Part shown: piece after piece, positions 44,171 through 52,772 of the stretch | Layout: the number at the start of each line of letters is the position of its first letter | Position numbering within the stretch: position 1 is the stretch's first letter | Assembly (NCBI GenBank): GCA_958443265.1 | Contig: CAUCKA010000003.1 | Coordinates: 1 to 64,000, forward strand | Reading direction: 5' to 3' | From: an uncultured Collinsella sp. | GTDB taxonomy: Bacteria > Actinomycetota > Coriobacteriia > Coriobacteriales > Coriobacteriaceae | DNA length: 64,000 bases | Position numbers and translations under genes: made by a program | Notes under the pieces: model-generated | Databases searched by the model: none | What the model saw: only the letters and a program-made list of their open reading frames with translations | What the model was told of the DNA's origin: nothing

Positions 44171-44210
44171 AAAGCGCGGAATCGCATTGAGCGGTCCCGC
44201 GCTTTTCTTT
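44171..44210 (+). terminator. Terminator after the NCS2 permease gene
   Basis: AAAGCGCGG and CCGCGCTTT pair around an 17-base loop and run into TTCTTTT. A duplicated version lies at 46218-46256. Confidence 0.85.
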
Positions 44211-44351
44211 TAAGCGAGTCGACACACGGGCGCATAACCCATTTCTCCCCCGTCTTTTGGACATTTTGCCCTCCAAACGGCACTACCGCCGGCTACATCC
44301 TGCAGATATGCTGGGCATAATCGCATAGGCCCTATGAGGATGGGAGTAACC

Positions 44352-46124
44352 ATGGCCGCCTTGTTCACGACCCCCAAGCGCAATGACAAAACCTCTGGAG
44401 CCCATTTTATCGAGCCCGACGTGCGCCGTCGCACGTTGCTCGCACACGGCAGCTGGCGCCGCGTGACGCGCCGCATCGTCGTGGGAGCCGTATGCACGCT
44501 CACGGTAAGCTCGCTGCTCATGCCGAGCGTCTCGCTCGCGGCCGAGTGGGTGGACGTCGGCGGCACCCAATACAACGCCGGCACCGCGGCGGGCGACGCC
44601 GCCGGCACCTGGAGCTGGGACGGCGCCGACGACATGAAGCTCAACGGCTATAACGGCGGCGCGATCGAGGCAGCGGGCAAGCTCAACGTGAGCTACGAGG
44701 GCAACAACACCGTCACTAACGACAACGGCCGCGGCATCAAGGTTAAGGATGGCGCGAACGAGAACGCCGAGCTTAATATTCAGGGCGACGCGTCCAGCAC
44801 GCTCAACGTGACATCTTCTCGTGACGCCATCACTTCCGTCGGCAACATCAACATCGACGGCGCTGGCACTGTCAACGCCACGAGCACCGAGCACGATGCC
44901 ATCGATGCCGGGGGCGATGTCACCATCAAGGGCTCGGGAAACGTTAACGCCACGGGCGATTCGGATGGCATCAGGGCCGACGGCAACATCACGATCGACA
45001 ACAGCGGAACCGTCACCGCCAAGGCCACCGAGGATCAGGGTATCGATGCTAACGAGAACCTCATCATAAAGGGCGGCGGCAAGGTAGAGGCAAGCTCTAC
45101 CAAAGACAATGCGATTTGGGCCGACGGCAACATCGAGATCTCGGGTGGCAGCCAGGTCAAGGCAAGCTCCGAGGAAGACGCCGCCATCGACGGTAAAAAC
45201 AGCCTCACGGTCACGAACGCTTCCCTCAACGCAAGTGGCGTTGGGTATGGCATCTATGTCTACAAGGGCATCACGCTCGATGGCGCGACCGTGACGGTCC
45301 GCGCAAGCTCAGATGGCGGGGAAGCCAGCGCACTCTTCACCGATGAGGACAACATCGTCATCAAGAACGGCTCGACTGTGGATGCGCTCGCAGAAGGCAG
45401 GTTCTCGGTTGCAATCTCCACCAGTAATTTCTACTCCGACGAAGCGGGTGGCCATATCTACATCAGCGACTCCGTTGTCAAGGCCATAGCCCGCTATGCC
45501 GAGACCGGCGGCGACGGCCCCGACCACTACAGTGGAGACCAAAACGACGAAATCATCCCTGAGTCCGAGGGCCTGAACATCGGCATCTTCGCGCAGACCG
45601 AGAAGGGCATCACGCCCGCGACCATCTCGATCGTCCGCAGCAAGGTCACGGCCGAGGGAGACACGGCGGCTATCTTCGCCCTTGCCATGAGCGCGGACGG
45701 CAAGGCGATCGGCACCATCGAAATCAAGGACGCCATCATCCAGACGCCTGCAGGCGGCAAAGTCATTGACTATCGCAACAAGGAAGAGCTCAGCGACGGC
45801 ATCGTCTACGAGGCGGGGCAGACCATTGGCACGGGCGATGCCACGATTGACTCCCCCTATGACGCCGCTGTCGCCAAGAGCACGGTCATCGTGCCTCCCG
45901 AGGAGACCAAGCCCGAGGAAAAGCACGGCAAGACCAAGCCCGAGGGTTCCAAGTCCGAGGGCACGAAGACAACCAAGACCGTTGCAGTTGCAGCCAAGGG
46001 AGCCAAGACCGTCGGCAAGCTCGCGGCAACCGGCGACACCTCGAACGCAGCCATCGTGGCAGCCGCCCTTGCGGGAACAGCCGCCATCGCCGCAGGCGCC
46101 CTGGCGAGTCGCAAACGTTCGTAA
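44352..46124 (+). CDS. LAxTG cell-wall-anchored beta-helix surface protein, copy 1
   Basis: About 590 residues from the ATG at 44352 (GGGAG upstream). It has a long N-terminal signal region (RRIVVGAVCTLTVSSLLMPS, cleavage near SLA-AEW at about residue 58). Residues ~85-320 are parallel beta-helix-like repeats of about 20-24 residues with alternating forms (GNINIDGAGTVNATS, GDVTIKGSGNVNATG, GNITIDNSGTVTAKA). A less regular domain follows, then a Lys/Glu/Pro wall-spanning stretch (EETKPEEKHGKTKPEG) and the sorting signal LAATGD with a hydrophobic helix and RKRS tail. LAxTG is the class E sortase motif of actinobacteria. Likely an adhesin or carbohydrate-binding surface protein. Confidence 0.8.
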   Translation: MAALFTTPKRNDKTSGAHFIEPDVRRRTLLAHGSWRRVTRRIVVGAVCTLTVSSLLMPSVSLAAEWVDVGGTQYNAGTAAGDAAGTWSWDGADDMKLNGYNGGAIEAAGKLNVSYEGNNTVTNDNGRGIKVKDGANENAELNIQGDASSTLNVTSSRDAITSVGNINIDGAGTVNATSTEHDAIDAGGDVTIKGSGNVNATGDSDGIRADGNITIDNSGTVTAKATEDQGIDANENLIIKGGGKVEASSTKDNAIWADGNIEISGGSQVKASSEEDAAIDGKNSLTVTNASLNASGVGYGIYVYKGITLDGATVTVRASSDGGEASALFTDEDNIVIKNGSTVDALAEGRFSVAISTSNFYSDEAGGHIYISDSVVKAIARYAETGGDGPDHYSGDQNDEIIPESEGLNIGIFAQTEKGITPATISIVRSKVTAEGDTAAIFALAMSADGKAIGTIEIKDAIIQTPAGGKVIDYRNKEELSDGIVYEAGQTIGTGDATIDSPYDAAVAKSTVIVPPEETKPEEKHGKTKPEGSKSEGTKTTKTVAVAAKGAKTVGKLAATGDTSNAAIVAAALAGTAAIAAGALASRKRS

Positions 46125-46146
46125 ACACTTTTTCGCACAGGACGGG

Positions 46147-46191
46147 TGGATCGCAGCCCTTGCCTTCCCCGTCTACTTCTTCGTAGCGTAA
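46147..46191 (+). pseudogene. Remnant of the NCS2 permease 3' end (last 14 codons plus stop)
   Basis: TGG ATC GCA GCC CTT GCC TTC ... TAA translates WIAALAFPVYFFVA, identical to the permease C-terminus at 44100-44144 except for one Leu-to-Pro change. It has no start and is a by-product of the tandem duplication. Confidence 0.9.
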
Positions 46192-46217
46192 GGGCAAGGC
46201 TGCAAAAGCTGAACAAT

Positions 46218-46256
46218 AAAGCGCGGAGTCGCCATGCGGCCCCGCGCTTTTCTTTT
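46218..46256 (+). terminator. Duplicated terminator after surface gene copy 1
   Basis: AAAGCGCGG ... CCGCGCTTTT followed by CTTTT; counterpart of the terminator at 44171. Confidence 0.85.
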
Positions 46257-46395
46257 AGCGTCGGTCCCTGCGCCGGCGTGCGGCCTATTTCTCCCCCATT
46301 TTGGCCATTTTGCCCTCCAAACGGCACTACCGCCGGCAACATCCAGCAGATACGCTGAACCTAGCCGTATAGGCCCTATGAGAACGGGAGCAACC

Positions 46396-48186
46396 ATGGC
46401 AGCCTTGTTCACGACCCCCAAACGCAATGACACTACCGCCGGAACCCATGTTGCCGAACCCGACGTTCGCCGTCGCATAGGACTCGCGCACGGCAGCTGG
46501 CGCCGCGTGACGCGCCGCATCGTCGTAGGCGCCGTGTGCGCGCTCACGGTGAGCTCGCTGCTCATGCCGAGCGTCTCGCTCGCGGCGGAATGGGTCAAGG
46601 TCGGCGAAACCAAATACAACGCCGGCACTGCGGCGGGCGACGAGACCGGCACCTGGTCGTGGGACGGCGCCGACGACTTGAAGCTCAACAACTATAACGG
46701 CGGCGAGATCCAGGCCGCAGGCAAGCTCAACGTGAATTACTCGGGAAACAACATCGTCACTGCCGACTGGATCGAAGGCATCAAGGCTTCTCATGGCAAG
46801 AATGAGAACGCCGAGCTCAATATCCAAGGCGACGCGGGCAGCACGCTCAGCGTGACATCTACTGAGGACGCTATCCTCTCCACGGGTAATATCAACATCG
46901 ACGGAGCCGGATCCGTCAACGCCACGAGCGCTGGGTTTGATGCCATCGACGCCGAGGGCGATCTCGCTATCAAAGGTTCGGGCAACGTCAACGCCACGGG
47001 CGTATCGGATGGCATCAGGGCAAACGGCAATATCACGATTGACGACAGCGGGGCCGTCACCGCCAGGGCTACCAAGGACAAGGGTATCGGAACCGACAAG
47101 AACCTCACCATCAAGGGTGGCGGCACAGTCGAGGCAAGCTCAGCCGATGGTGAGGCCATTTGGAGCGGCGGCAACATCAATATCTCGGACGGCAGCCAGG
47201 TCAAGGCGAGCTCCGAGAAAGACGCCGCCGTCGAGGCCAAGGGCAGCCTCGCAGCCACAAACGCCTCCCTCAACGCAAACGGTGTTGAATATGGCGTCTA
47301 TGCCCACAAGGGCATCACACTCGATCATGCAAACGTGACAGTCCGCGCAAGTAAAGGCAGATACGGTGACGCCATTGCCCTCTTCACCTACCAAGACGAT
47401 ATCGTCGTCAAGAACGGCTCCACCGTGGACGCGTTTGCGGAAGGCGAGGTTTCGGCTGCATTCTCCACCAGAAACGATCGACCCAACGAGGAGGGTGGCC
47501 ACATCTACATCAGCGACTCCGTTGTCAAGGCCATAGCCCGCTATGTCGAGAACGGCGACGGCCCCATCCCCTACAGCGAAAACCAAGATGGTGAGACGAG
47601 CCCCGAGCCCCAAGGCGAGAACATCGGCATCATCGCCCAGACCAGCGAGGGCGTCACACCCGCAGTCATCTCGATCATCCGCAGCAAGGTAACGGCCGAA
47701 GGAGATACAGCGGCAATCTTTGCCCGTGCCATGAGCGCTGACGGCAAGACAATCGGCACCATCAAGATTGAGAACGCCGCCATCCAGACGCCCGAAGGCG
47801 GCAAGGTCATTGACTATCGCAAGCTCCGTGACGGCATCTACGAGGCAGGCCAAGCCATCGGCACGGGCGACGCTGTGATCGACTCCCCCTATAACGAAGC
47901 TGTCGCCAAGAGCATGGTCATCGCACCTCCCGAGGTAGCCAAGCCGGAAGACCCCAAGCCCGACGAGACCAAGCCCGCAGAAAGCAAGCCCGCGGAGTCC
48001 AAGCAGAACCCCAAGCCTGAGTGCTCAAAGCCGACCAAGGCCGTTGCGGCTTCAATCACGAAAGCCAAGACTACCGGCGTGCTCGCGGCAACCGGCGACA
48101 CCTCGGGTGCGGCCATCGTGGCAACCGTCCTTGTGGGAACAGCCGCTATCGCCGCAGGCACCATGGCGAGCCGCAAGCGCTCTTAG
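46396..48186 (+). CDS. LAxTG cell-wall-anchored beta-helix surface protein, copy 2
   Basis: 596 residues from the ATG at 46396 (GGGAG upstream), about co-linear with the protein encoded at 44352: the same signal region (RRIVVGAVCALTVSSLLMPS), the same beta-helix repeats (GNINIDGAGSVNATS, GDLAIKGSGNVNATG) and the same LAATGD sorting signal with RKRS tail. The wall-spanning stretch differs (repeated KPAESKPAESKQNPKPE). Differences cluster in the middle repeats, as expected for paralogues changing their ligand face. Having its own leader and terminators, it can be expressed independently of copy 1. Confidence 0.8.
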   Translation: MAALFTTPKRNDTTAGTHVAEPDVRRRIGLAHGSWRRVTRRIVVGAVCALTVSSLLMPSVSLAAEWVKVGETKYNAGTAAGDETGTWSWDGADDLKLNNYNGGEIQAAGKLNVNYSGNNIVTADWIEGIKASHGKNENAELNIQGDAGSTLSVTSTEDAILSTGNINIDGAGSVNATSAGFDAIDAEGDLAIKGSGNVNATGVSDGIRANGNITIDDSGAVTARATKDKGIGTDKNLTIKGGGTVEASSADGEAIWSGGNINISDGSQVKASSEKDAAVEAKGSLAATNASLNANGVEYGVYAHKGITLDHANVTVRASKGRYGDAIALFTYQDDIVVKNGSTVDAFAEGEVSAAFSTRNDRPNEEGGHIYISDSVVKAIARYVENGDGPIPYSENQDGETSPEPQGENIGIIAQTSEGVTPAVISIIRSKVTAEGDTAAIFARAMSADGKTIGTIKIENAAIQTPEGGKVIDYRKLRDGIYEAGQAIGTGDAVIDSPYNEAVAKSMVIAPPEVAKPEDPKPDETKPAESKPAESKQNPKPECSKPTKAVAASITKAKTTGVLAATGDTSGAAIVATVLVGTAAIAAGTMASRKRS

Positions 48187-48243
48187 ACGCCTCTGCGCAC
48201 ATGGCAGCTCCCGCGAAGGCCCCGAGTCCCAGCACCGTTTAAC

Positions 48244-48282
48244 AACGCCACCGCCGAGCTCCCCTCCGGCGGTGGCGTTTTC
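48244..48282 (+). terminator. Terminator after surface gene copy 2
   Basis: AACGCCACCGCCG pairs with CGGCGGTGGCGTT around a 10-base loop and runs into TTT. Confidence 0.85.
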
Positions 48283-48393
48283 CATATGCGTCCGCAGGGT
48301 ATGCACGAGATTGTCTTTGGTCTAGCCCAACCTGCATGAGCCGGCGTGCGACAATGGGGGCCGTCGATATCACAACGCCGAGAGAAGCCCGTC

Positions 48394-49059
48394 ATGGAAG
48401 CGCATCAAAAGCAGATAACCGTTCATGCACAGCATGCCGAAAGCGCACCAGTCATCTATCTTCCCGTGGTCATGGGCGACGGCACGGAGGTTTATGAACG
48501 CTGCCGAGAGCTCAACTGCCCGCCCTTCACGCTTGTCGGCATTGGCAGTCTCAACTGGAATCGCGAGCTGAGCCCCTGGGTATGCGACGGTACCGTGCGC
48601 GATGCCGAGCCCTTTGGTGGACAGGCCGCTGGTTTTCTTGACGAGTTGTTGAAGCAGATAATCCCAGAGGCCGAATCATCGCTCCCGCAACCGCCCACCT
48701 GGCGCGGCGTTGCCGGCTACTCGTTGGCGGGTCTTTTTGCACTGTGGGCACTTTGGCAAACAGATGTCTTTGAGCGCGCGGCGAGTGCATCGGGGTCGCT
48801 GTGGTTCCCCGGCTTTATCGACTACGCGCGCGAGCGCACGATGGCAGCTACGCCCGACGCCGTCTATCTGTCACTCGGCAAAAAGGAAACCAAGACGCCC
48901 AACCGCATGATGCGGCACGTACTCGACGATACGCGCGCGATGGAAGAGCTGTTTATCGAGCGTGACATTCCAACAACGCTGGAGCTCAACCCCGGCAATC
49001 ACTTTACCCAAACTGACCTGCGCATGGCACGCGGCATCCACTGGATACTGACGCATTAA
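48394..49059 (+). CDS. Alpha/beta-hydrolase esterase, IroE/enterochelin-esterase-like
   Basis: About 221 residues from the ATG at 48394. Alpha/beta-hydrolase features: nucleophile elbow GVAGYSLAGLFALWAL (G-x-S-x-G), oxyanion-side ASASGSLWFPGFIDY, and the late histidine in NPGNHFTQTDLR. It lacks a signal peptide and is shorter than Fes. Such proteins hydrolyse esters of small molecules; here no siderophore genes are nearby, so the substrate is open. Confidence 0.7.
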   Translation: MEAHQKQITVHAQHAESAPVIYLPVVMGDGTEVYERCRELNCPPFTLVGIGSLNWNRELSPWVCDGTVRDAEPFGGQAAGFLDELLKQIIPEAESSLPQPPTWRGVAGYSLAGLFALWALWQTDVFERAASASGSLWFPGFIDYARERTMAATPDAVYLSLGKKETKTPNRMMRHVLDDTRAMEELFIERDIPTTLELNPGNHFTQTDLRMARGIHWILTH

Positions 49060-49100
49060 AAATGGCATCCACGCGTACATACGCATGGACGCCATTTTTA
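49058..49100. terminator. Bidirectional terminator between the esterase and uracil permease genes
   Basis: AAAATGGCATCCACGCGTA pairs with TACGCATGGACGCCATTTT almost fully, with A- and T-runs at both ends; convergent genes flank it. Confidence 0.85.
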
Positions 49101-49119
49101 ATTTGGCTGAACGCAGCTG

Positions 49120-50454
49120 TTATTCAGCAGTCTCCTCAAGCTCGGAAGTATCGAACTCAAAGTCGTTACCGGGCAGGATGGCGTTGAGCACAATGCCCAC
49201 CAGCGAGCCCACGGCAAGGCCCGAAAGCGAAATCGTCACGCCGCCCAGCTCCAGCACGATGGCACCGGCGGTACTGTAGGCAATGCCGAGCGAAAGCACG
49301 AGCACCAGAGCCGCCACCAGCACGTTGCGGTTGTTCTGGAAATCAACCTGGTTCTCGATGAGGTTACGTACACCAACGGCGCTGATCATGCCGTAGAGCA
49401 CGAGCGACACACCGCCGATAACGCATGCCGGCATGGCGGCAATCACCGCAGCAAACTTGGGGCAGAACGAAAGCACAATGGCGCAGCAGGCGGCAATGCG
49501 AATCACACGCGGGTCGAACACACGCGTCAAGGCAAGCACGCCGGTGTTCTCGCCATACGTCGTATTGGCAGGAGCGCCAAAGAGCGATGCCAAGATGGTC
49601 GCCAGGCCATCGCCGAGCAGGGTACGGTGCAGGCCGGGATCGGCAATGTAGTTGCGCTCACAAGTCGATCCGATGGCGGAGATATCGCCAATGTGCTCAA
49701 TCATGGTCGCAAAGGCCAGTGGCATGATGGTGATAATGGCCGTCGTGGCAAGACTGCTATCGAACTGCGGTCCAAAGAGCGCAAACACGGTGTTGTCCCA
49801 CACGACGGGCAAGCCAACCCAGGGGGCGGCTGCGACGCCAGAGAAGTCGACCTCGCCCAGCGCGGCCGCAACGGCATAGCTCACCACAACGCCCAGCAGA
49901 ATCGGCACGATCTTGACCATGCCGCGGCCCCAAATGTTGCAGATGATGATCACGGCAACGGCAATAGCAGCAACAAACCAGCTGGTCTGGCAGTTAGCAA
50001 TGGCAGAGCTTGCCAGGATCAAGCCGATGGAAATGACGATGGGGCCAGTCACCACCGGCGGGAAGAAACGCATGACACGCTTGGCGCCAAAGGCGCGGAA
50101 CAGGACCGCAAGCACCGGATAGAGCAGGCCGGCACAAGCTACGCCCAGGCAAGCGTAGGGCAAAAGCTCAGCCTCGCCGTTGGGCGCAATGGCGGCATAA
50201 CCCGCGATAAAGGCAAACGAGGAGCCCAGGAACGCGGGCACCTTACCGCGCGATAGAAAATGAAACAGCAGCGTGCCGATGCCGGCGAACAGAAGCGTCG
50301 CCGAAACGGAAAGGCCGGTGAGCACGGGCACGAGCACCGTGGCTCCGAACATCGCAAACATGTGTTGCAAACCCAACACGAACATGCGTGGGCGGCCGAG
50401 CGACGATGCATCGTAGATGGCATCGGTGACGGCGGGCGTCGAGGATTGGGACAT
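49120..50454 (-). CDS. uraA: Uracil/xanthine permease (NCS2, UraA-like)
   Basis: 444 residues from the ATG at 50454 (AAAGGA upstream). NCS2 uracil-type features: FVLGLQHMFAMFGATVLVPVL, PAFLGSSFAFIAGY, PPVVTGPIVISIGLIL, and FATMIEHIGDISAIGSTCER with FGAPANTTYGENTGVLALT, the substrate/proton motifs of UraA. Fourteen helices expected. Uptake of uracil, possibly with xanthine. Separate from the purine-type NCS2 permease encoded at 42831. Confidence 0.9.
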   Translation of the reverse strand: MSQSSTPAVTDAIYDASSLGRPRMFVLGLQHMFAMFGATVLVPVLTGLSVSATLLFAGIGTLLFHFLSRGKVPAFLGSSFAFIAGYAAIAPNGEAELLPYACLGVACAGLLYPVLAVLFRAFGAKRVMRFFPPVVTGPIVISIGLILASSAIANCQTSWFVAAIAVAVIIICNIWGRGMVKIVPILLGVVVSYAVAAALGEVDFSGVAAAPWVGLPVVWDNTVFALFGPQFDSSLATTAIITIMPLAFATMIEHIGDISAIGSTCERNYIADPGLHRTLLGDGLATILASLFGAPANTTYGENTGVLALTRVFDPRVIRIAACCAIVLSFCPKFAAVIAAMPACVIGGVSLVLYGMISAVGVRNLIENQVDFQNNRNVLVAALVLVLSLGIAYSTAGAIVLELGGVTISLSGLAVGSLVGIVLNAILPGNDFEFDTSELEETAE

Positions 50455-50576
50455 GGAAGTCCTTTCGAATGGAAGGGCGATCAGGCATATCGGATAACCT
50501 GCCCGAACGATACGATCCGAACCATTGTACGCGATATGCAGTACCTCGCACGCGCCGCCACCTGCAAACGCTAGCG

Positions 50577-51710
50577 CTATTTCCAAACGCGCTCGGCAAT
50601 ACGCCTGACCAGCGCAATCTTTGCCCACTGCTCGTCCTCGGTCAGCTTATTGCCAATCTCGCAGCTGGCAAAGCCACACTGCGGAGACAGATACAGGTTC
50701 TCGAGCGGCACGTACTTTGCCGCCTCGCGGATGCGCTCGACGATAACATCCTCGTTCTCGAGCTCTGCCGCCTTGGTGGTCACCAAGCCCAGCACGACCT
50801 TCTTGCCGGGAGCAACGTACTTGAGCGGCTCAAAACCACCGGCGCGGGGCGTGTCGAACTCCAGATAGAACGCGTCAACGTCCTCATGCGCAAACAGGTA
50901 CGGCGCGATGGGGTCGTAGCCGCCCTCAAAAGCGTAGGTGGAGTGGTAGTTGCCGCGGCATACATGCGTGTTGATAACCAGATCGTCGGGCTTGCCCTCG
51001 ATGGCGGCATTGTTGAGCGCCACGCCCAGCTCGCTTACCTTTTGCAGGTCGACCGGGCTCATGCCGGTTTTGGCAACAAAATCGGTATCGCAGTAGATGC
51101 CCCAGGTGCAGTCATCAAACTGGATGTTGCGGCAGCCCGCGGCATACAGGTCAGCAATCACGGTGCGGTATGCTGCGGCAATGGCATCGACGAGTTCTTC
51201 GTCGGTCTTGTAGACGGCGTGCAGACTCTCCTGCTGGCCATCGCAGCGGTCGAGTGTGACTTCGGAGAACGTCTGGATCGGCGCCGGAATGGTCTGGCGC
51301 GCGACCTGGCCCTCTCCCTCGAGCGACTTGATAAATTTGAAGTGCTCGACGAACGGATGATTCTCACCGCTAATGGGACCGGTTACCACGGCGGTGTCGG
51401 CGGTAGTCTCCTCATCGTGGAACATGTAGCCCGTGCGCGAGGCGCGGCGCTCAATGCCGTTGAGGCCCCACATAAAATCGAGGTGCCAGTAGCTGCGGCG
51501 GAACTCGCCATCGGTGATCACCTGCAGGCCGGCGGCCTTCTGCTTGGCCACCAAATCGCGAATGGCATCGTCCTCGACGGCCTTAAGGCCGGAAGCGTCG
51601 AGTTTACCCGCGACATAGGCGGCACGGGCGTCCTTTACAGCCTGCGGACGAAGAAAACTGCCGACGATATCGGCACGAAACGGCGCGTTCGGTTGAATCG
51701 AAGTGCTCAT
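50577..51710 (-). CDS. MetE-like cobalamin-independent methionine synthase family protein (YxjG-like)
   Basis: 377 residues from the ATG at 51710 (AAGGGAG upstream). It matches the C-terminal catalytic barrel of MetE: VGSFLRPQAVKDAR near the start, TDGEFRRSYWHLDFMWG, the zinc ligands in NTHVCRGNY (His and Cys) and LSPQCGF (Cys), and FDDCTWGIY. These stand-alone proteins use an alternative methyl donor to make methionine from homocysteine, or act on other thiols. The LysR gene upstream in the same direction and a palindrome in the 155-base gap suggest regulation. Confidence 0.85.
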   Translation of the reverse strand: MSTSIQPNAPFRADIVGSFLRPQAVKDARAAYVAGKLDASGLKAVEDDAIRDLVAKQKAAGLQVITDGEFRRSYWHLDFMWGLNGIERRASRTGYMFHDEETTADTAVVTGPISGENHPFVEHFKFIKSLEGEGQVARQTIPAPIQTFSEVTLDRCDGQQESLHAVYKTDEELVDAIAAAYRTVIADLYAAGCRNIQFDDCTWGIYCDTDFVAKTGMSPVDLQKVSELGVALNNAAIEGKPDDLVINTHVCRGNYHSTYAFEGGYDPIAPYLFAHEDVDAFYLEFDTPRAGGFEPLKYVAPGKKVVLGLVTTKAAELENEDVIVERIREAAKYVPLENLYLSPQCGFASCEIGNKLTEDEQWAKIALVRRIAERVWK

Positions 51711-51797
51711 AGATATCTCCCTTTGCATTGGTTGCTTTACTGGGACAGAGTATGAGCGCTCATATGGACATCGTAAAATATATGTTTATAACAGTTT

Positions 51798-51818
51798 GAT
51801 ATAGATGCTTCCTATATC
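51798..51818. promoter_or_regulatory. GATATAG...CTATATC palindrome upstream of the MetE-like gene
   Basis: GATATAG (51798-51804), seven bases, CTATATC (51812-51818), with CAGTTTG repeated on both flanks. It lies about 90 bases upstream of the MetE-like start; probable LysR-type binding site. Confidence 0.55.
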
Positions 51819-51865
51819 AGTTTGGACTGCCATAAAGAGATTTGACCCGTGCAGAACGCAGCAGT

Positions 51866-52762
51866 CTAGATGTGCTGACGAATCGCTTCGATATAGGCCT
51901 GCCCGTAGCGCGTAAGTGTCGTGTTCTTGCGCGTGATGATGCCGATCTCCATGTACTCGTCTACATCGAGCGGAATGGAGATAATGCCGGGGCCGTTAAG
52001 TTCATGGCTGATCACGCCCGAACAAACCGTGTAGCCGTTAAGGCCCATGGCCAGATTGAACAACGTCGCACGGTCGCGCACGCGGATATTCTTGCGGCGC
52101 TCAAAGGTCGAGGTCAGCTCCTCGGAATAGTAAAACGAGTTGTAGCTGCCCTGCTCATAGGACAGGAACGGGTAGTCCTCGAGATCTTCGAGCGTCACGC
52201 TGGCGTGGTCCGCCAGTGGATGGTCGGCGCATACAAAGACATGCGGCGTGGCGCAGAAGAGCCCCTCGAATACGAGTTCGTTGGCGGCGAGCATGCGCTC
52301 GATGACCTCGCGGTTATGCTCGGATAAGTACAGGATGCCCAGTTCACTTTTCATATGCGCGACGTCCTCGATAATCTCGTGAGTCTGTTCCTCGCGCAGA
52401 GTAAAGTCGTAACGCGCGGCATCGAACTCGCGGATCACGTCAACAAACGCGTTAACGGCAAAGGAATAATGCTGACAGCTCACACTAAAATGCGGCACCT
52501 GCTCGGATGCGCTCTTGTACTTACCCTCGAGCAAATCGGCCTGGTCGAGCACTTGGCGCGCGTAGCCCAAGAAGGTCTCGCCCTCCTCGGACACAATGAC
52601 GCCCTTGTTGGTGCGCTCAAAGATGTGTACACCCATCTCGTTTTCGAGATCGCGAATTGACGCGGTAATCGAAGGCTGCGACACAAAGAGCCGGCGCGAG
52701 GCCTCGGTGATGCTGCCGCATTCGGCAACTTTGACGACATATCTGAGCTGCTGGAGCTTCAT
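51866..52762 (-). CDS. LysR-family regulator next to the MetE-like gene
   Basis: 298 residues. Winged helix MKLQQLRYVVKVAECGSITEASRRLFVSQPSITASIRDLE, then a ligand-binding domain with ADHPLADHASVTLEDLEDYP. The overall look is of the CysB/MetR-related group controlling sulfur metabolism, which fits the MetE-like gene it precedes. The gap before the upstream HAD gene stop is only 10 bases, so these may share a transcript. Confidence 0.85.
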   Translation of the reverse strand: MKLQQLRYVVKVAECGSITEASRRLFVSQPSITASIRDLENEMGVHIFERTNKGVIVSEEGETFLGYARQVLDQADLLEGKYKSASEQVPHFSVSCQHYSFAVNAFVDVIREFDAARYDFTLREEQTHEIIEDVAHMKSELGILYLSEHNREVIERMLAANELVFEGLFCATPHVFVCADHPLADHASVTLEDLEDYPFLSYEQGSYNSFYYSEELTSTFERRKNIRVRDRATLFNLAMGLNGYTVCSGVISHELNGPGIISIPLDVDEYMEIGIITRKNTTLTRYGQAYIEAIRQHI

Positions 52763-52772
52763 GGCTTTCTCC

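Larger units (their letters stand above)
44099..46145 (+). repeat. Tandem duplication unit A (about 2.05 kb)
   Basis: The unit starts within the last codons of the NCS2 permease, includes its terminator, the leader and the first beta-helix surface gene. The same order recurs from 46146 (offset 2047 bases): the permease scrap, the AAAGCGCGG terminator, the leader from CATTTTGCCCTCCAAACGG on, and the second surface gene. Confidence 0.85.
46146..48200 (+). repeat. Tandem duplication unit B
   Basis: Second copy of the 2.05-kb unit, starting with the permease 3' scrap and ending shortly after the second surface gene; the exact right end cannot be fixed because the tails have diverged. The leader and N-terminal coding parts are the most similar, and the middle of the genes has drifted. 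Confidence 0.75.

Noticed and set aside
42798..44276. Minus-strand open frame of ~490 codons across the NCS2 permease
   Set aside because: It is the GC3-bias mirror of a clear permease gene; its His/Asp/Gly-rich composition is typical of antisense frames.
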